DNA of 61,483 bases, taken from Rhodospirillaceae bacterium (GTDB lineage Bacteria > Pseudomonadota > Alphaproteobacteria > Rhodospirillales > UBA2165). The position numbers and the translations under genes were made by a program. Shown here one piece after another: positions 8,684-17,904 of the stretch. A model generated the notes under the pieces. The model was not told the DNA's origin. It did no database searches and worked only from the letters and a program-made list of their open reading frames with translations. Numbering within the stretch: position 1 is the stretch's first letter; the number at the start of each line of letters is the position of its first letter. The stretch covers positions 1 to 61,483 of the forward strand of contig JABHAA010000125.1 of NCBI GenBank assembly GCA_018674495.1, written 5' to 3'.

Positions 8684-10236
8684 TTCAAAAGCGACACGAC
8701 ATATTTATGAAGCGCAATGGGATCGATCGGCTCGCTGTTGCCAACGATCTGAACATCAAGGGCTGCCGAAACGCTGCCCAGGAACGAGGCGAGTTCCGGA
8801 TCAACACCGGCGCCATGGCAGACCGCCGCCAAGGACAAGAACGCATCGCCGGCGCCGATCCGATCCACCACCTTGGTGGCAAGGGCCGGAACAACGGTTT
8901 GGCGGTCCGCCAATTCATGATTGACCGTCATCACGCCTTTGGGCCCTTGCGTGACGGAGAGAAATTTCGTGCCCAAACGCTCGGCCATCGCGGTCGCCAA
9001 TTCGTCGATTGGGGACAACGGATCGTGGCAGCCCAGGCGCAATTCGGGCTCGTTCAAGGCGACGAAATCGGCTCGGGAGTACCGGGTGATGGCGTGGTAA
9101 CCTTGATTGCCGCTATTCATCTGCGTATTGACGGCAAGGAACTTCGATTTATCGCAGATTACGTCCACCATCGAATCGGTAATAAACCCATTGCCGTAAT
9201 CAGGAACGATCACAACGTCGTAGTCGGCGATATTATCGCGCAACCATTCGACGGCGGCGGTATCGTGCCAATCACGCCGCAAAAGGCCATCCTCGATGAT
9301 ATAAACTTCAAACAGCTTATTCATTTCCGGATCGATAAAGCGCTCTTTAACCAATGTGGGATTGTCCGCCATGTGGAAAAATTCCGGCGTAACAGTATCG
9401 GCCAGCTTACCGCGGACGAAGTTTTCGTAGTTGTCGCCATACTTCGGATCGCCCCCAAGTCCGGTTATCAACGTCACGTCGGATACGAATTGGCCGACAT
9501 GATTGGCGACGGCGATAGCGCCGCCCGCCTGTTCTTCCGAATAATGCCGCTTAACCGTGATGAAGCTGCCCTTAGCCGACTTACCCATGGGCGTAACGAA
9601 CGTATATTTGTCTATAATCGCGTCACCCAGGACGGCAACCTTCAAGTCCTTTACCTGGGCGAGGGAATCGAAAATCTTCTCGGCCGAGTAAATGTCGCGC
9701 AGCCGGTTCAAATATTGCGTCGTTTCGGGCGGAAATATATCGAAATTCAAATTCAAAAGTTGGCTGGAGCTGAACGTAACGTCGTGGGTAAACACCACCT
9801 TGCCGCCATAAGACTCAACGGCAGAAACCTCTTTGTTGATGTTCTGAGTGATATCATCTTCCGAGGCTTCGTATTCCTCGCCCTTTACATACACATCAGG
9901 CTTGAGGCGTTCGATGACATCGAAGCCGGATGGTGCGCGGCTAATAACGACGTGATCAACAACGCCGAGCCCCAACAACATCTCGGCGCGAAGCTGTTCA
10001 CCAAAGACAGGGCGATGCGGCCCTTTATTGACAAATTTGTCTTCGGTGATGGAAACGAACAGCACATCGCCTTCCTGTTTGGCTTGATCGAGATGTCGCA
10101 AATGCCCGAGATGGACGAGATCAAAGACACCATGGCAATGGACCACTATCTTTCCTTGATCGCGATAACGGGCACGAAGCGCATCGACTTCTTCGATCTC
10201 AAGCGCCACTCCGATTCCGTCTACATATTTTTGCAT
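8680..10236 (-). CDS. Nucleotidylyltransferase-PfkB kinase fusion, HldE-like with reversed domain order
   Basis: The 518-residue protein begins with a cytidylyltransferase-fold domain (residues about 30 to 165) with GVFDLVHLGH, whose HxGH is at 42 to 45, and VKGEEY as in HldE. A PfkB sugar kinase follows (about 205 to 510) with GDAIIDKY and the RIGAGDAF anion-hole/base motif. HldE (RfaE) phosphorylates heptose 7-phosphate at C1 and then adenylylates it, but there the kinase comes first. The start was set at ATG 10236, five bases after the upstream stop, not 16 codons earlier inside that gene. Nucleotide and sugar specificity cannot be read; a heptose-like phosphate is inferred. Confidence 0.87.
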   Translation of the reverse strand: MQKYVDGIGVALEIEEVDALRARYRDQGKIVVHCHGVFDLVHLGHLRHLDQAKQEGDVLFVSITEDKFVNKGPHRPVFGEQLRAEMLLGLGVVDHVVISRAPSGFDVIERLKPDVYVKGEEYEASEDDITQNINKEVSAVESYGGKVVFTHDVTFSSSQLLNLNFDIFPPETTQYLNRLRDIYSAEKIFDSLAQVKDLKVAVLGDAIIDKYTFVTPMGKSAKGSFITVKRHYSEEQAGGAIAVANHVGQFVSDVTLITGLGGDPKYGDNYENFVRGKLADTVTPEFFHMADNPTLVKERFIDPEMNKLFEVYIIEDGLLRRDWHDTAAVEWLRDNIADYDVVIVPDYGNGFITDSMVDVICDKSKFLAVNTQMNSGNQGYHAITRYSRADFVALNEPELRLGCHDPLSPIDELATAMAERLGTKFLSVTQGPKGVMTVNHELADRQTVVPALATKVVDRIGAGDAFLSLAAVCHGAGVDPELASFLGSVSAALDVQIVGNSEPIDPIALHKYVVSLLK

Positions 10237-10241
10237 TGTAT

Positions 10242-11360
10242 CTATTTCAGATTCTCCGCTGTTTTCATCGCTTGGTCTATACAATCGTCGATATCGACCA
10301 CGTACCGGTAGCTACCGGCGCGACCGATTGAAAATACACCTTCCGGCATTTCAGAGAAATATTTCTCGGCCCGCGCATATTCGGATTTGAACGGCATGGG
10401 ATAATGACGGCCATTTTTAGACGGTACTTCCATGCCGATTAGCGTCGTCGGCGACTTGTGGCCGGTGAATCGCTTATATTCCACAAGCCGCGTAAAACTC
10501 TCATTATTTGCGTAATAAAGGAAGTAAACATGCTCCGGAAAGACCTCTTCCTGGGGCAAAATGAAATTATGAATATCGCGTCCCATGTAGGGCAATTCGC
10601 CGTGGCAAAAATCGAAAAGAATATCCGGGGAAATTGTATTGATGATCACATCGAACTGAAACGATTCGCCATCGATAGCTACGGTCTTGTTAGGAATATC
10701 ATAGTCCGTGACCATGGTATTCAGGCGCAAATTGCGCACATCTTCCGTTGCGATTTCAAAATAGGGGTTATAGCCCTCGGGAGAATAGGGATAACAAGAG
10801 ATCGCCTGGTCCCATGCCGCGCGCGGCCCTTCCTTCAAGGTCACGCCCTTGGGCGACCATCCGAAATCGTCAATTTGGGCGTTGTCATCGATCGCCCACA
10901 TTTTTTTCGAATAGCCTTTGATGAATTTGTCGTACAGCGTCTCACCGACAGAGGCGCACCAATACTCCTCGAAATTTTTGGCGCCCTCCACACCTTCCAC
11001 GGTCACACGGCCAAGTTCGTCGTTGATTGCCTCGCTGTCCGGCATGCTTTCTATTTCATCTTTATGGATGGGGAAATTATAGAAAGACTGATCGCGTTCC
11101 ACATAGGTCAGGAACACATGATCTTCGACGCTGCGAAGGGGAAGGTACTTGTTTAGAAATTCATAGATGGACGGATCATGGGTTAAAAAATGCCGGGGAC
11201 CGAACGTAAAGGGATGTCCGCCATACCAATGGGTCCGATTACCCGCGCCGAGTTGACTTGAGCCTTCGACAAGCGTCACGTCCCAACCATCCAAAAATGA
11301 AAGCTGGTGCGCAGCCGCGCAGCCTGCAAATCCTCCGCCGATGATGAGAGCTGTTTTCAC
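10242..11360 (-). CDS. UDP-galactopyranose-mutase-like FAD protein
   Basis: The 372-residue protein has the N-terminal FAD motif IIGGGFAG (residues 6 to 13) and a segment HPFTFGPRHFLTHDP that matches the HxxGPHxFHT region of UDP-galactopyranose mutases. Later YNFP and KMWAIDD segments also fit that family. Mutases interconvert pyranose and furanose forms of nucleotide sugars without net redox. The substrate may not be UDP-galactose, because the neighbours handle heptose-like sugars. It is the first gene of the long minus-strand operon that runs to 2009, with a divergent promoter region upstream. Confidence 0.8.
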   Translation of the reverse strand: MKTALIIGGGFAGCAAAHQLSFLDGWDVTLVEGSSQLGAGNRTHWYGGHPFTFGPRHFLTHDPSIYEFLNKYLPLRSVEDHVFLTYVERDQSFYNFPIHKDEIESMPDSEAINDELGRVTVEGVEGAKNFEEYWCASVGETLYDKFIKGYSKKMWAIDDNAQIDDFGWSPKGVTLKEGPRAAWDQAISCYPYSPEGYNPYFEIATEDVRNLRLNTMVTDYDIPNKTVAIDGESFQFDVIINTISPDILFDFCHGELPYMGRDIHNFILPQEEVFPEHVYFLYYANNESFTRLVEYKRFTGHKSPTTLIGMEVPSKNGRHYPMPFKSEYARAEKYFSEMPEGVFSIGRAGSYRYVVDIDDCIDQAMKTAENLK

Positions 11361-11553
11361 TTTTCCACCTATGGTTCGTCGCCATTTTAATTTGTTTTAT
11401 CTGGCGTTTCATTCACTCTTTTTATGGTCTGGAGTTTACAGACATATGGTTGAGAATCAGTAAATGTTAATGTTTGTCTGAAAAATTTCCACCTGGAGAT
11501 CACCCTGTCCCGGCACACCGGTCTCCCAGGAAAATGGCTAGAGATGAAATTCG
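11361..11553. promoter_or_regulatory. Divergent intergenic region
   Basis: This 193-base A+T-rich gap separates the leftward glycan operon from the rightward TPR gene, so it should hold promoters for both. A short inverted repeat, CAGACA at 11439 to 11444 and TGTCTG at 11475 to 11480, lies near the middle. It is too short and widely spaced to call an operator with confidence. Confidence 0.4.
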
Positions 11554-13260
11554 ATGGGTGATACGAAAACTTTGACCGCGTTTTACGACTTACGCTGCGC
11601 CCCCTATCATTTTGATTTTATATTTGTCGCAGTGATGGCTGACGCGGTTCGCCTTGATCGCGATTGCAGCGCCTTCGAGATGATTATCGTTCCCGATCAA
11701 GGCAGCGCTCTCAATTGCATAGGTCATCGCCATTCGGATCAGTTTTCCGCCGATCAGGCGAACTGGCGCATGGCCAATATCTTCCTGCCGGCGCTCGCGC
11801 TTCTGCCCAATTGCACCGGGTTGACCGTCTGCGCCTCGCGCAGCCAGGCCCAAGCTAAACTCGACACTGCCGACGGCCCCATTTTTCCAGATGGCTACAG
11901 CGTCGAGGCACCGCCGGAGCGATATTGGACCAATGACGAATTCTCCATGCTGGCCAATATGGGCGTCGAAATCCCTGGTCTTCAGGCGCCGCAGCAAGCG
12001 CTCGATTATGTGGACAGCTGGATCGAATCCCATGCCGGCAATCGGAAAGTGGTATCCATTACGCTGCGCGAAAGCGGCCACGATACTGCTAAGAACAGCG
12101 ATCTTGCCATCTGGCGGGCGTTTGCCGCTCGCCTCGATCCGGAAAAATATTTCCCGGTATTCTTGCCAGACATGGACCGGATATTCACCGGGGCCCGCGA
12201 AGACCTACCCGGCTTCACGACATTCAACGAAGCCGTCGCCAATTTAATTTTGCGCTGCGCATTTTATGAGAGATGCTACATCACCATGATGGTGACCCAA
12301 GGCCCATCCACCATCTGTTATATGAACGGCAATATCCGCTACATCATCGTCAAATCCACACCGCCGGAATTGTCGGCGAGCTATCCCCCCTATCCAATTG
12401 CCCTTGGCCTGGATGTGGGTGAGCCCTGGCCCCACGCGAGCCCTTATCAGCGCCGGGTTGAAGAGCCGGAAAGTCTGGAACTGCTGGAGCGGGAATTCCA
12501 GCGGATGGTGGACCTTATAGAATTGGAGCCTGCCAGCGCTTTGAGCAGGCATGAGATGCGCCGTCACGATGCCGGCCCGGATAACATCGCCCGAATATCC
12601 CGCCTCTTCGCGCTGCTTCCGTTTATGCCGCGCGCCGTGGTAATCTGCCAAATGTATCTGGACCGGAATCCCGACGATTTGGATGTGTTGCGAGCCATGG
12701 CGCGCGGGGACTTAATGTTGCAGCACCAAAACCCAAATATACTGGCCCGCTCCCAAGCGCTGTATGAGGCGGTTTTGAGAAATCATCCGGATGAAATACT
12801 GCTGAAATATGCCCTGACCAAAGTGCAGATAATTAAGGGGGGCGCGGACGACCTGGACTGGCTAATCGAAAGTTCCGCCGAGATCGAAGAAAATATCAAC
12901 GCAGACCCGCAAACATCGGAGCATGAAACAGGCCCGTTCGATTTCCTTCTAAGTTTGGCATCCATGTTTGCGCGCTTGGACAGGGCGAACGAAGCGATTC
13001 ATGTATCGCAAGCTGCGGTCCGGTTAAAGCCAACCATAGACCGGGTTACCAATCTTGCCGTTATTCTGGAAGCAGTTGGGAGAATTGAAGAGGCAAAAGA
13101 TCTATTGCTGCAATTGGCCGATCAGGGCGTGTTGACCGCGCTCACTTGCGAAACCCTTGGCCGAATATTTAAATCTTTGGGCGAGCCCGGCTTGGCTGTC
13201 GAATATATTCAAAAGGCCGCAGAATTGAGCGCCGTGGAAATCAAATCAGGTTCGCTCTAG
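11554..13260 (+). CDS. TPR protein with glycosyltransferase-like N-terminal region
   Basis: The 568-residue protein has an N-terminal part (about 1 to 310) with GT-B-like features: a KVVSITLRES strand beginning a second Rossmann half, and VTQGPSTICYMNG, which resembles the donor-site GPSxxxHxA segment of heptosyltransferases. The C-terminal part (about 370 to 560) is a run of TPR helices. No catalytic residue could be confirmed. The C-terminus is a paralogue of the gene fragment at 1..273. Its 3' end overlaps the convergent gene 13246..14640 by 15 bases. A glycosyltransferase of the flagellin or surface-glycan type is inferred. Confidence 0.7.
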   Translation: MGDTKTLTAFYDLRCAPYHFDFIFVAVMADAVRLDRDCSAFEMIIVPDQGSALNCIGHRHSDQFSADQANWRMANIFLPALALLPNCTGLTVCASRSQAQAKLDTADGPIFPDGYSVEAPPERYWTNDEFSMLANMGVEIPGLQAPQQALDYVDSWIESHAGNRKVVSITLRESGHDTAKNSDLAIWRAFAARLDPEKYFPVFLPDMDRIFTGAREDLPGFTTFNEAVANLILRCAFYERCYITMMVTQGPSTICYMNGNIRYIIVKSTPPELSASYPPYPIALGLDVGEPWPHASPYQRRVEEPESLELLEREFQRMVDLIELEPASALSRHEMRRHDAGPDNIARISRLFALLPFMPRAVVICQMYLDRNPDDLDVLRAMARGDLMLQHQNPNILARSQALYEAVLRNHPDEILLKYALTKVQIIKGGADDLDWLIESSAEIEENINADPQTSEHETGPFDFLLSLASMFARLDRANEAIHVSQAAVRLKPTIDRVTNLAVILEAVGRIEEAKDLLLQLADQGVLTALTCETLGRIFKSLGEPGLAVEYIQKAAELSAVEIKSGSL

Positions 13261-14640
13261 AGCAGAGGCGACAAGCGGCTGGTCAATGATGTGCAAGGTC
13301 CAGTCTTCGGCTTCGAGATCGCCTTTGATGATCTTCGCGGCGCCCAAATGGCCTGCCGCCTGATCCACCGTCAAATGACCGGGGCGCATATGCATCGCCA
13401 GCATATCCAAAACCTCTGCCTTGTTTTCCGAGCTCAGGAGATCGTTCAGCCTAGCCCGCCCCAATGCCTCCAAAGCCGCATCGGCGGGCGCGAACACCGT
13501 CATCGGCCCAGGAATTCTCAGCCAACCAGTTAAGGGCCCTTGGTACAAAAGATACGCCAACATCGCGGGCGCCAGTGTCAATCCTTGACGTTTCATCAGC
13601 GATAAGACCAAAAATATTTTCCGGCTGGTCAAAACGGCACCCATCGATGCCCGGGACACGCGCTCAACCCGCCGCCATTTTGCTTCGTCAATCTCGGCGA
13701 AATGGCGGCGAACGGGTTTTGTAGCCGCCAGCAAATTTTCCGGCGTCGCTTCCCGGTAGGCCCAGCTCGCAGCCGTCAGAATTTTCTGTCGCCGATCCGC
13801 CCTTTTGTAGTTGGCGCCCGAATAGCCCTCTTCATCGATCGATACCAAAGCCACATCGTCGCTGTCCTGGCAGTAATAGACACGGTCGAGGTTTGTTATG
13901 GCGGCGTCCACAAGACCATGGTCCATGGCCTTCACCGAGCCGAAGTCATATTTCTCCGGCGCAAGATAAATTGGATTATAGCAAAACCCCTGAGTCACAA
14001 TTCCGCCGCCAGGAACCGGCCAATGCAGACGGAACGGCACATCGTGGATGAATTTCGAATTCCACGTTACCGAAGCCTCGTAAGGGTGGATAAAATCCAT
14101 GGCCAATTCCATGAGGGCGCGCGGGCGTATCGATAAGGAGCCATCGGCGCCTTTCAACGATGCGTCTTCGAAGGCCGGCATGAAATGCTCGGCAATCACC
14201 CGAAGGCCGTCCGTCATGATCGCCGCATAACCGGCGTCCGCCAGCTCCGCAATTCGCATCAAGGCTCCATCCGCCCAAATGGCATCGGGCTGCAATAATA
14301 TCGTCGGCGCCAAAGCCAAGCGTGTGTCTTGCATCGCTTGAATATAGTGCTGGATCGCCGAGCGGTATTTCCCATCATCTGGGCGCGTTGAAATAACGGA
14401 AATATTGACCGGTAAAAATTGTTCGAGCCGCTGGAATAAAGGCGAGGCGCGCAAGCGGCGCTCATCATTTTCGCCGGTGAAAATTCGATAAGAAAGGCGC
14501 CGGTCATTGGCAAGAGCCGGGATATTTCCGGGCGCCAGAATGGTCGCCAGGGTCATCGAAAGAAACCGGTCGACAAACCTCGCGCCCCAAAGGACGGTTA
14601 CAATTTCAAATTGTTCAACCGGCAATTTGTTGCCCGCCAT
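13246..14640 (-). CDS. Glycosyltransferase-like protein with C-terminal FAS1-like domain
   Basis: The 464-residue protein starts with a GT-A-like region (FEIVTVLWGARFVDRFL, then TILLQPDAIWADGALMRI, where a DxD-like acidic site would be expected). The last hundred residues resemble a fasciclin (FAS1) domain: GPMTVFAPADAALEAL, then a long helix and an HMRPGHLTVDQA segment. FAS1 domains are normally extracellular adhesion modules, and no signal peptide is visible here, so the fusion is odd. Its ATG overlaps the upstream TPR gene stop by one base. Function in sugar transfer is inferred from fold-like features and neighbourhood only. Confidence 0.65.
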   Translation of the reverse strand: MAGNKLPVEQFEIVTVLWGARFVDRFLSMTLATILAPGNIPALANDRRLSYRIFTGENDERRLRASPLFQRLEQFLPVNISVISTRPDDGKYRSAIQHYIQAMQDTRLALAPTILLQPDAIWADGALMRIAELADAGYAAIMTDGLRVIAEHFMPAFEDASLKGADGSLSIRPRALMELAMDFIHPYEASVTWNSKFIHDVPFRLHWPVPGGGIVTQGFCYNPIYLAPEKYDFGSVKAMDHGLVDAAITNLDRVYYCQDSDDVALVSIDEEGYSGANYKRADRRQKILTAASWAYREATPENLLAATKPVRRHFAEIDEAKWRRVERVSRASMGAVLTSRKIFLVLSLMKRQGLTLAPAMLAYLLYQGPLTGWLRIPGPMTVFAPADAALEALGRARLNDLLSSENKAEVLDMLAMHMRPGHLTVDQAAGHLGAAKIIKGDLEAEDWTLHIIDQPLVASALERT

Positions 14641-15773
14641 CAGAAATAAACTTCGGTCGAAAATTTGGGCTCGAATTCAATTGCTGCCAGATGCGTCATA
14701 CCAGCCCCGACCGGATCGCCTTTGAGCGCCAGGAGTTTCGCTTTCAACCCGATGGCTTCCCGAAATTCAGGTTCCATCCCTATCACCTGGTTGACCCGCT
14801 CCAAGGCGTGGTCAAGCTCACCCGCATTCATCATGGCCCGCGCCAAATTGAATTGGGCGGATATCCAGCCGGGCTCCAACCGGGCCGCCAAATGGTATTG
14901 CTCTATTGCCCCGACCGCGTTACCCATATCGTTCAAAAGATTGCCATAGTAGAGCCTTGTCCTGGCATCTTCCGGCTGGTGGTGCAGCGCGCTGCGATAA
15001 CGGCCCGCAGCTTCGCTCAGGTCGAGTATGTCGGCATTTTCGCTGCGCCGATCCAAGACCGCATTGGCGAAATCACCGCGAATAGATTTAAGCCGCCAAG
15101 CCTGGTGCAAAAAATCTCCGAGCCCCTTGCTCGCTCCGGCGAATGCGGGCATCCACTTGGACACGGCTGTCAGATGACCGATTACCTGACCGACGTGATT
15201 ATAACTCTGCAAGGCAACGCTAAGACAGTAATGCGCGCGCACATCGCCTGGGCGATGGCTCAGAATTCTCCGCCCCTCGGCAATCACCTGATAATAATCG
15301 CCCTCGCCGAGGAGGCCCGTGATTGCCCGCCCATCGGCATCGAAATCTTCCAGTTGCCCGCCAGGATATAGCTCGGCTGGCCAATCTCCATTTTCGGAAC
15401 GCCTATCATCGAGTGATATCAGCGCCGCCATTTTTTGAAGCTTGGGATCAACGGGATTAAGCGCCAGGGAGGTTTGAATGCAATCCAATGCGCGCCCCTG
15501 ATCGTCCGCGCCGAGATACAGGTTGGCCAGATCAGCATAATAGTCGGGATTGAGGAATTCGGCCGCCACAGCGCGCCGCAAAACGGTAATCGCGTCGCCG
15601 GGCTTCCCGGTTTGGGCCAACATCAGTGCGAGCGCATGGGCGATGCCGCCGTCGTGTCTATTCTCCCGGTGCATGCACCATATCTGCTCGATCGCGGCGT
15701 CCTGGTTGCCGCCGCCAAATTCTACAATGACAGAGTGCAGCAAATCGTCACTGGCCGCCTGATTGTCGGTCAT
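14640..15773 (-). CDS. TPR-repeat protein
   Basis: The 377-residue protein consists mainly of tetratricopeptide-like helices (GKPGDAITVLRRAVAAEF, DQGRALDCIQTSLALNP, GNAVGAIEQYHLAARLEPG). It has no signal peptide or recognised catalytic domain. It is translationally coupled (one-base overlap) to the FAS1-tailed glycosyltransferase-like gene, so it may be its partner or scaffold. A 149-base gap separates it from the SGNH hydrolase gene upstream, and that A+T-rich gap may hold an internal promoter. Confidence 0.75.
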   Translation of the reverse strand: MTDNQAASDDLLHSVIVEFGGGNQDAAIEQIWCMHRENRHDGGIAHALALMLAQTGKPGDAITVLRRAVAAEFLNPDYYADLANLYLGADDQGRALDCIQTSLALNPVDPKLQKMAALISLDDRRSENGDWPAELYPGGQLEDFDADGRAITGLLGEGDYYQVIAEGRRILSHRPGDVRAHYCLSVALQSYNHVGQVIGHLTAVSKWMPAFAGASKGLGDFLHQAWRLKSIRGDFANAVLDRRSENADILDLSEAAGRYRSALHHQPEDARTRLYYGNLLNDMGNAVGAIEQYHLAARLEPGWISAQFNLARAMMNAGELDHALERVNQVIGMEPEFREAIGLKAKLLALKGDPVGAGMTHLAAIEFEPKFSTEVYF

Positions 15774-15922
15774 TGATCCTTCGCCTGCCAGCGCCGGAAA
15801 GAACGAACTTCGCGCTCAATAAAGTGGATAAATTTGATGATCTTTTTTTCGGTTTTCACGATGCATATACCAGCGTCTGATGACAAATTTGAAATACTTT
15901 ATCTGATCTTTCAGCTTGGCGA

Positions 15923-16771
15923 TCATATTTCATCATCCTTGGATCGATCCCGGCAGATTTCATCTAATTTTTTGCCATATCGGCTGGTCAGCCAGTTAAA
16001 TATCCGTTCGCCCTGCAAGTGATGGCTGGCAACATCGGGATGGCCGTCGGTTGGAGATTGATCGGCCAGTTTTTCGAATTTGCTGCCGAGATAATATTTC
16101 ATATCAAACAGCCCAAATTTCATAAGCTCTTGCATCTGGGTTGCCGAAGGCTCCCAATCCACCGAACAATATCCCCACATTGTATCGTTTTCGTTCAATA
16201 ACAGCTCGATCAGCTTGTAGCTCATGATCGCCTTCGCCGCGTCATCGATGGGGCTGATCAGGCCTTCCCACCGCTTGAAGATATCCTTCTTGATCGGCGT
16301 GGCGGCAAGATTGCCGCGATTGGTTTGCGCGATTATGCCGACGCCGATATCAACCACATCATTGTCGATTGTGAAATATTCGCGCCGGTCCATCACCGGA
16401 AATGTCACGAATACGATATCGGGCTTCAGCACCGGTAATGCGCTAAGTAGCATCCGGGCAATTGCATCATAGCCTTTGCCGCCGTGCCCCATATTCCAAT
16501 TGTTGACGGAAACATTGTAATGGTCTGCCAATTTGGTGCAGGCGACGCGCGCGAATGTTTCCTCCTCGGTTACGCCCGCACCCTGGGTCCAGCTGTCGCC
16601 CAAAAATAGGACATTCAAATCGGCGCGCTCGGCAAAATCATCGCCCCGGTAGCCGAGGCTGTTTTTCTCATACCCAAGACCGACTTTTGGAACCTCTCCG
16701 ACCGGGAAATAATCCACCGGAAATGTGCAAATCGATGCGAATAACGAATTCATCTGGCCGCTCCAATTCAA
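15923..16771 (-). CDS. SGNH/GDSL-type hydrolase
   Basis: The 282-residue protein has block I FLGDSWTQG (catalytic Ser in GDSW) and a C-terminal TDGHPDVASHHLQGE that fits block V with its Asp-x-x-His. Block III is less clear (NWNMGHGG). Family members deacylate or acylate carbohydrates and lipids; in glycan loci they often tune O-acetylation. No signal peptide is evident. It overlaps the sulfotransferase gene upstream by four bases, so the two decorations, ester and sulfate, may be set together. Confidence 0.8.
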   Translation of the reverse strand: MNWSGQMNSLFASICTFPVDYFPVGEVPKVGLGYEKNSLGYRGDDFAERADLNVLFLGDSWTQGAGVTEEETFARVACTKLADHYNVSVNNWNMGHGGKGYDAIARMLLSALPVLKPDIVFVTFPVMDRREYFTIDNDVVDIGVGIIAQTNRGNLAATPIKKDIFKRWEGLISPIDDAAKAIMSYKLIELLLNENDTMWGYCSVDWEPSATQMQELMKFGLFDMKYYLGSKFEKLADQSPTDGHPDVASHHLQGERIFNWLTSRYGKKLDEICRDRSKDDEI

Positions 16772-17682
16772 GCCAATAAAAATTTGGAAACGCGGGGCAA
16801 TTCATCTGCTCCGACTTCCACTACCGGAACCGGTCCGCCGCCCGCCTCCATGGTCCGGCGCGCCGACATCCATTCTTCAAATGCGCCTTGAAATAGCGCG
16901 CCATATTTTTGGGTCTCGGCGGCAATTTTTTCGCGAACGTGCTCAACCAATATCCGGTCAAATTCGTTGAGCGCGGCAATCGTCTTGATATCGGCATCAT
17001 CGATATCGTGGTCCGAGCCCTGGTTTAAGGGCCGATAACTGCAAGGCTTCCAGCCAATTTGTTTGGAGAGCAGCAATATCGACTGGTCGAACAACTCGAC
17101 TAACCCGGCAAACAGAAAATCTCTTTCCAATATGTCGATTGCGAATTCCACATCGTCCATTGAAAGTTGGTCGTCCTCCGCCTTGCCAACCAAAAAGCGA
17201 AGCTGCTGATTGTCATAGGAGTTGCGGTGGAGGACCAAACTTTCCGCCAGCGTGAGCAGCGATCCATCGGGCTTCGAAAAATGACTGGTCTCGGTTTTGC
17301 GCCGCTCGTAATAGCTGGAAATTGCGCGCGCAACCGGGTCTCGCAGAAACGTCACATACCGGTAATCGCAGCTTAAGCCCTTGTGAACGCCGTATTTGAA
17401 ATGGCCGATTAGCGCCTGATAATCGTGCTGGCCCACCTTCAGCATTGCATCAAGATTTTCCAGAAGCTGGGTGGATTTCTGATTGTAATAAGTAATTGTG
17501 TTTTTTATGCCGTGCTGGAAATCGACGATGCTACGCAACGTAGTCCCAGCATTTTTTGGCACATGGATAAACAAATAAAATGGGCGTTCAGAGCCACCGC
17601 TTTCAGCCGATATTTGTTGCTCTTGTTGGGTCATGGCTTTGCGGGTGAGCCCTTGCCGGATGAGCCCGAACGAATGGCTCAC
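16768..17682 (-). CDS. Sulfotransferase family 2-like protein
   Basis: The protein carries FIHVPKNAGTTLR, the PAPS 5'-phosphosulfate loop of Sulfotransfer_2 proteins, and later YVTFLRDPVARAISSYYE, the 3'-phosphate binding segment with the conserved Arg and Ser. The reaction would be transfer of sulfate from PAPS to a carbohydrate hydroxyl. The start is uncertain: GTG at 17682 gives 304 residues, and ATG at 17634 gives 288 and begins close to the conserved core; neither has a clear ribosome site. It heads the leftward group with the SGNH hydrolase. Confidence 0.83.
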   Translation of the reverse strand: MSHSFGLIRQGLTRKAMTQQEQQISAESGGSERPFYLFIHVPKNAGTTLRSIVDFQHGIKNTITYYNQKSTQLLENLDAMLKVGQHDYQALIGHFKYGVHKGLSCDYRYVTFLRDPVARAISSYYERRKTETSHFSKPDGSLLTLAESLVLHRNSYDNQQLRFLVGKAEDDQLSMDDVEFAIDILERDFLFAGLVELFDQSILLLSKQIGWKPCSYRPLNQGSDHDIDDADIKTIAALNEFDRILVEHVREKIAAETQKYGALFQGAFEEWMSARRTMEAGGGPVPVVEVGADELPRVSKFLLA

Positions 17683-17904
17683 CTAGGAGGTAATAGTCGG
17701 TACCGTAGCGAAATGACATTAGCGGTATTTGATTAAGAATTTGTTGAACGCTAAGCTGCGCCGGCGCCATTGCCGCGTAGTATGATTCACCCAGCGTTAA
17801 TGAGAATTCTGTAGACTGGCCAGTCTGCCAATCCGCACGCAGGCGATGTAAGATCAAAAATATCATATGGAAGGATTTCCAACGGCATCGACCGGGGATA
17901 AAAA
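17683..17904. other. Divergent intergenic region with an orphan open frame on the minus strand
   Basis: This gap lies between the leftward sulfotransferase and the rightward SDR gene and should hold promoters for both. The minus strand has an open frame across 17603 to 17923 with protein-like composition (for example TLGESYYAAMAPAQLSV and FRYGTDYYLLGEPF). It matches nothing I recognise and overlaps both flanking genes. It may be a remnant of a deleted gene or chance. Confidence 0.25.

Noticed and set aside
8593..10311. Long plus-strand open frame opposite the nucleotidylyltransferase-kinase gene
   Set aside because: Its product has no recognisable motif and a skewed Arg/His/Gln/Ile composition typical of antisense frames, while the minus strand has two complete enzyme domains.
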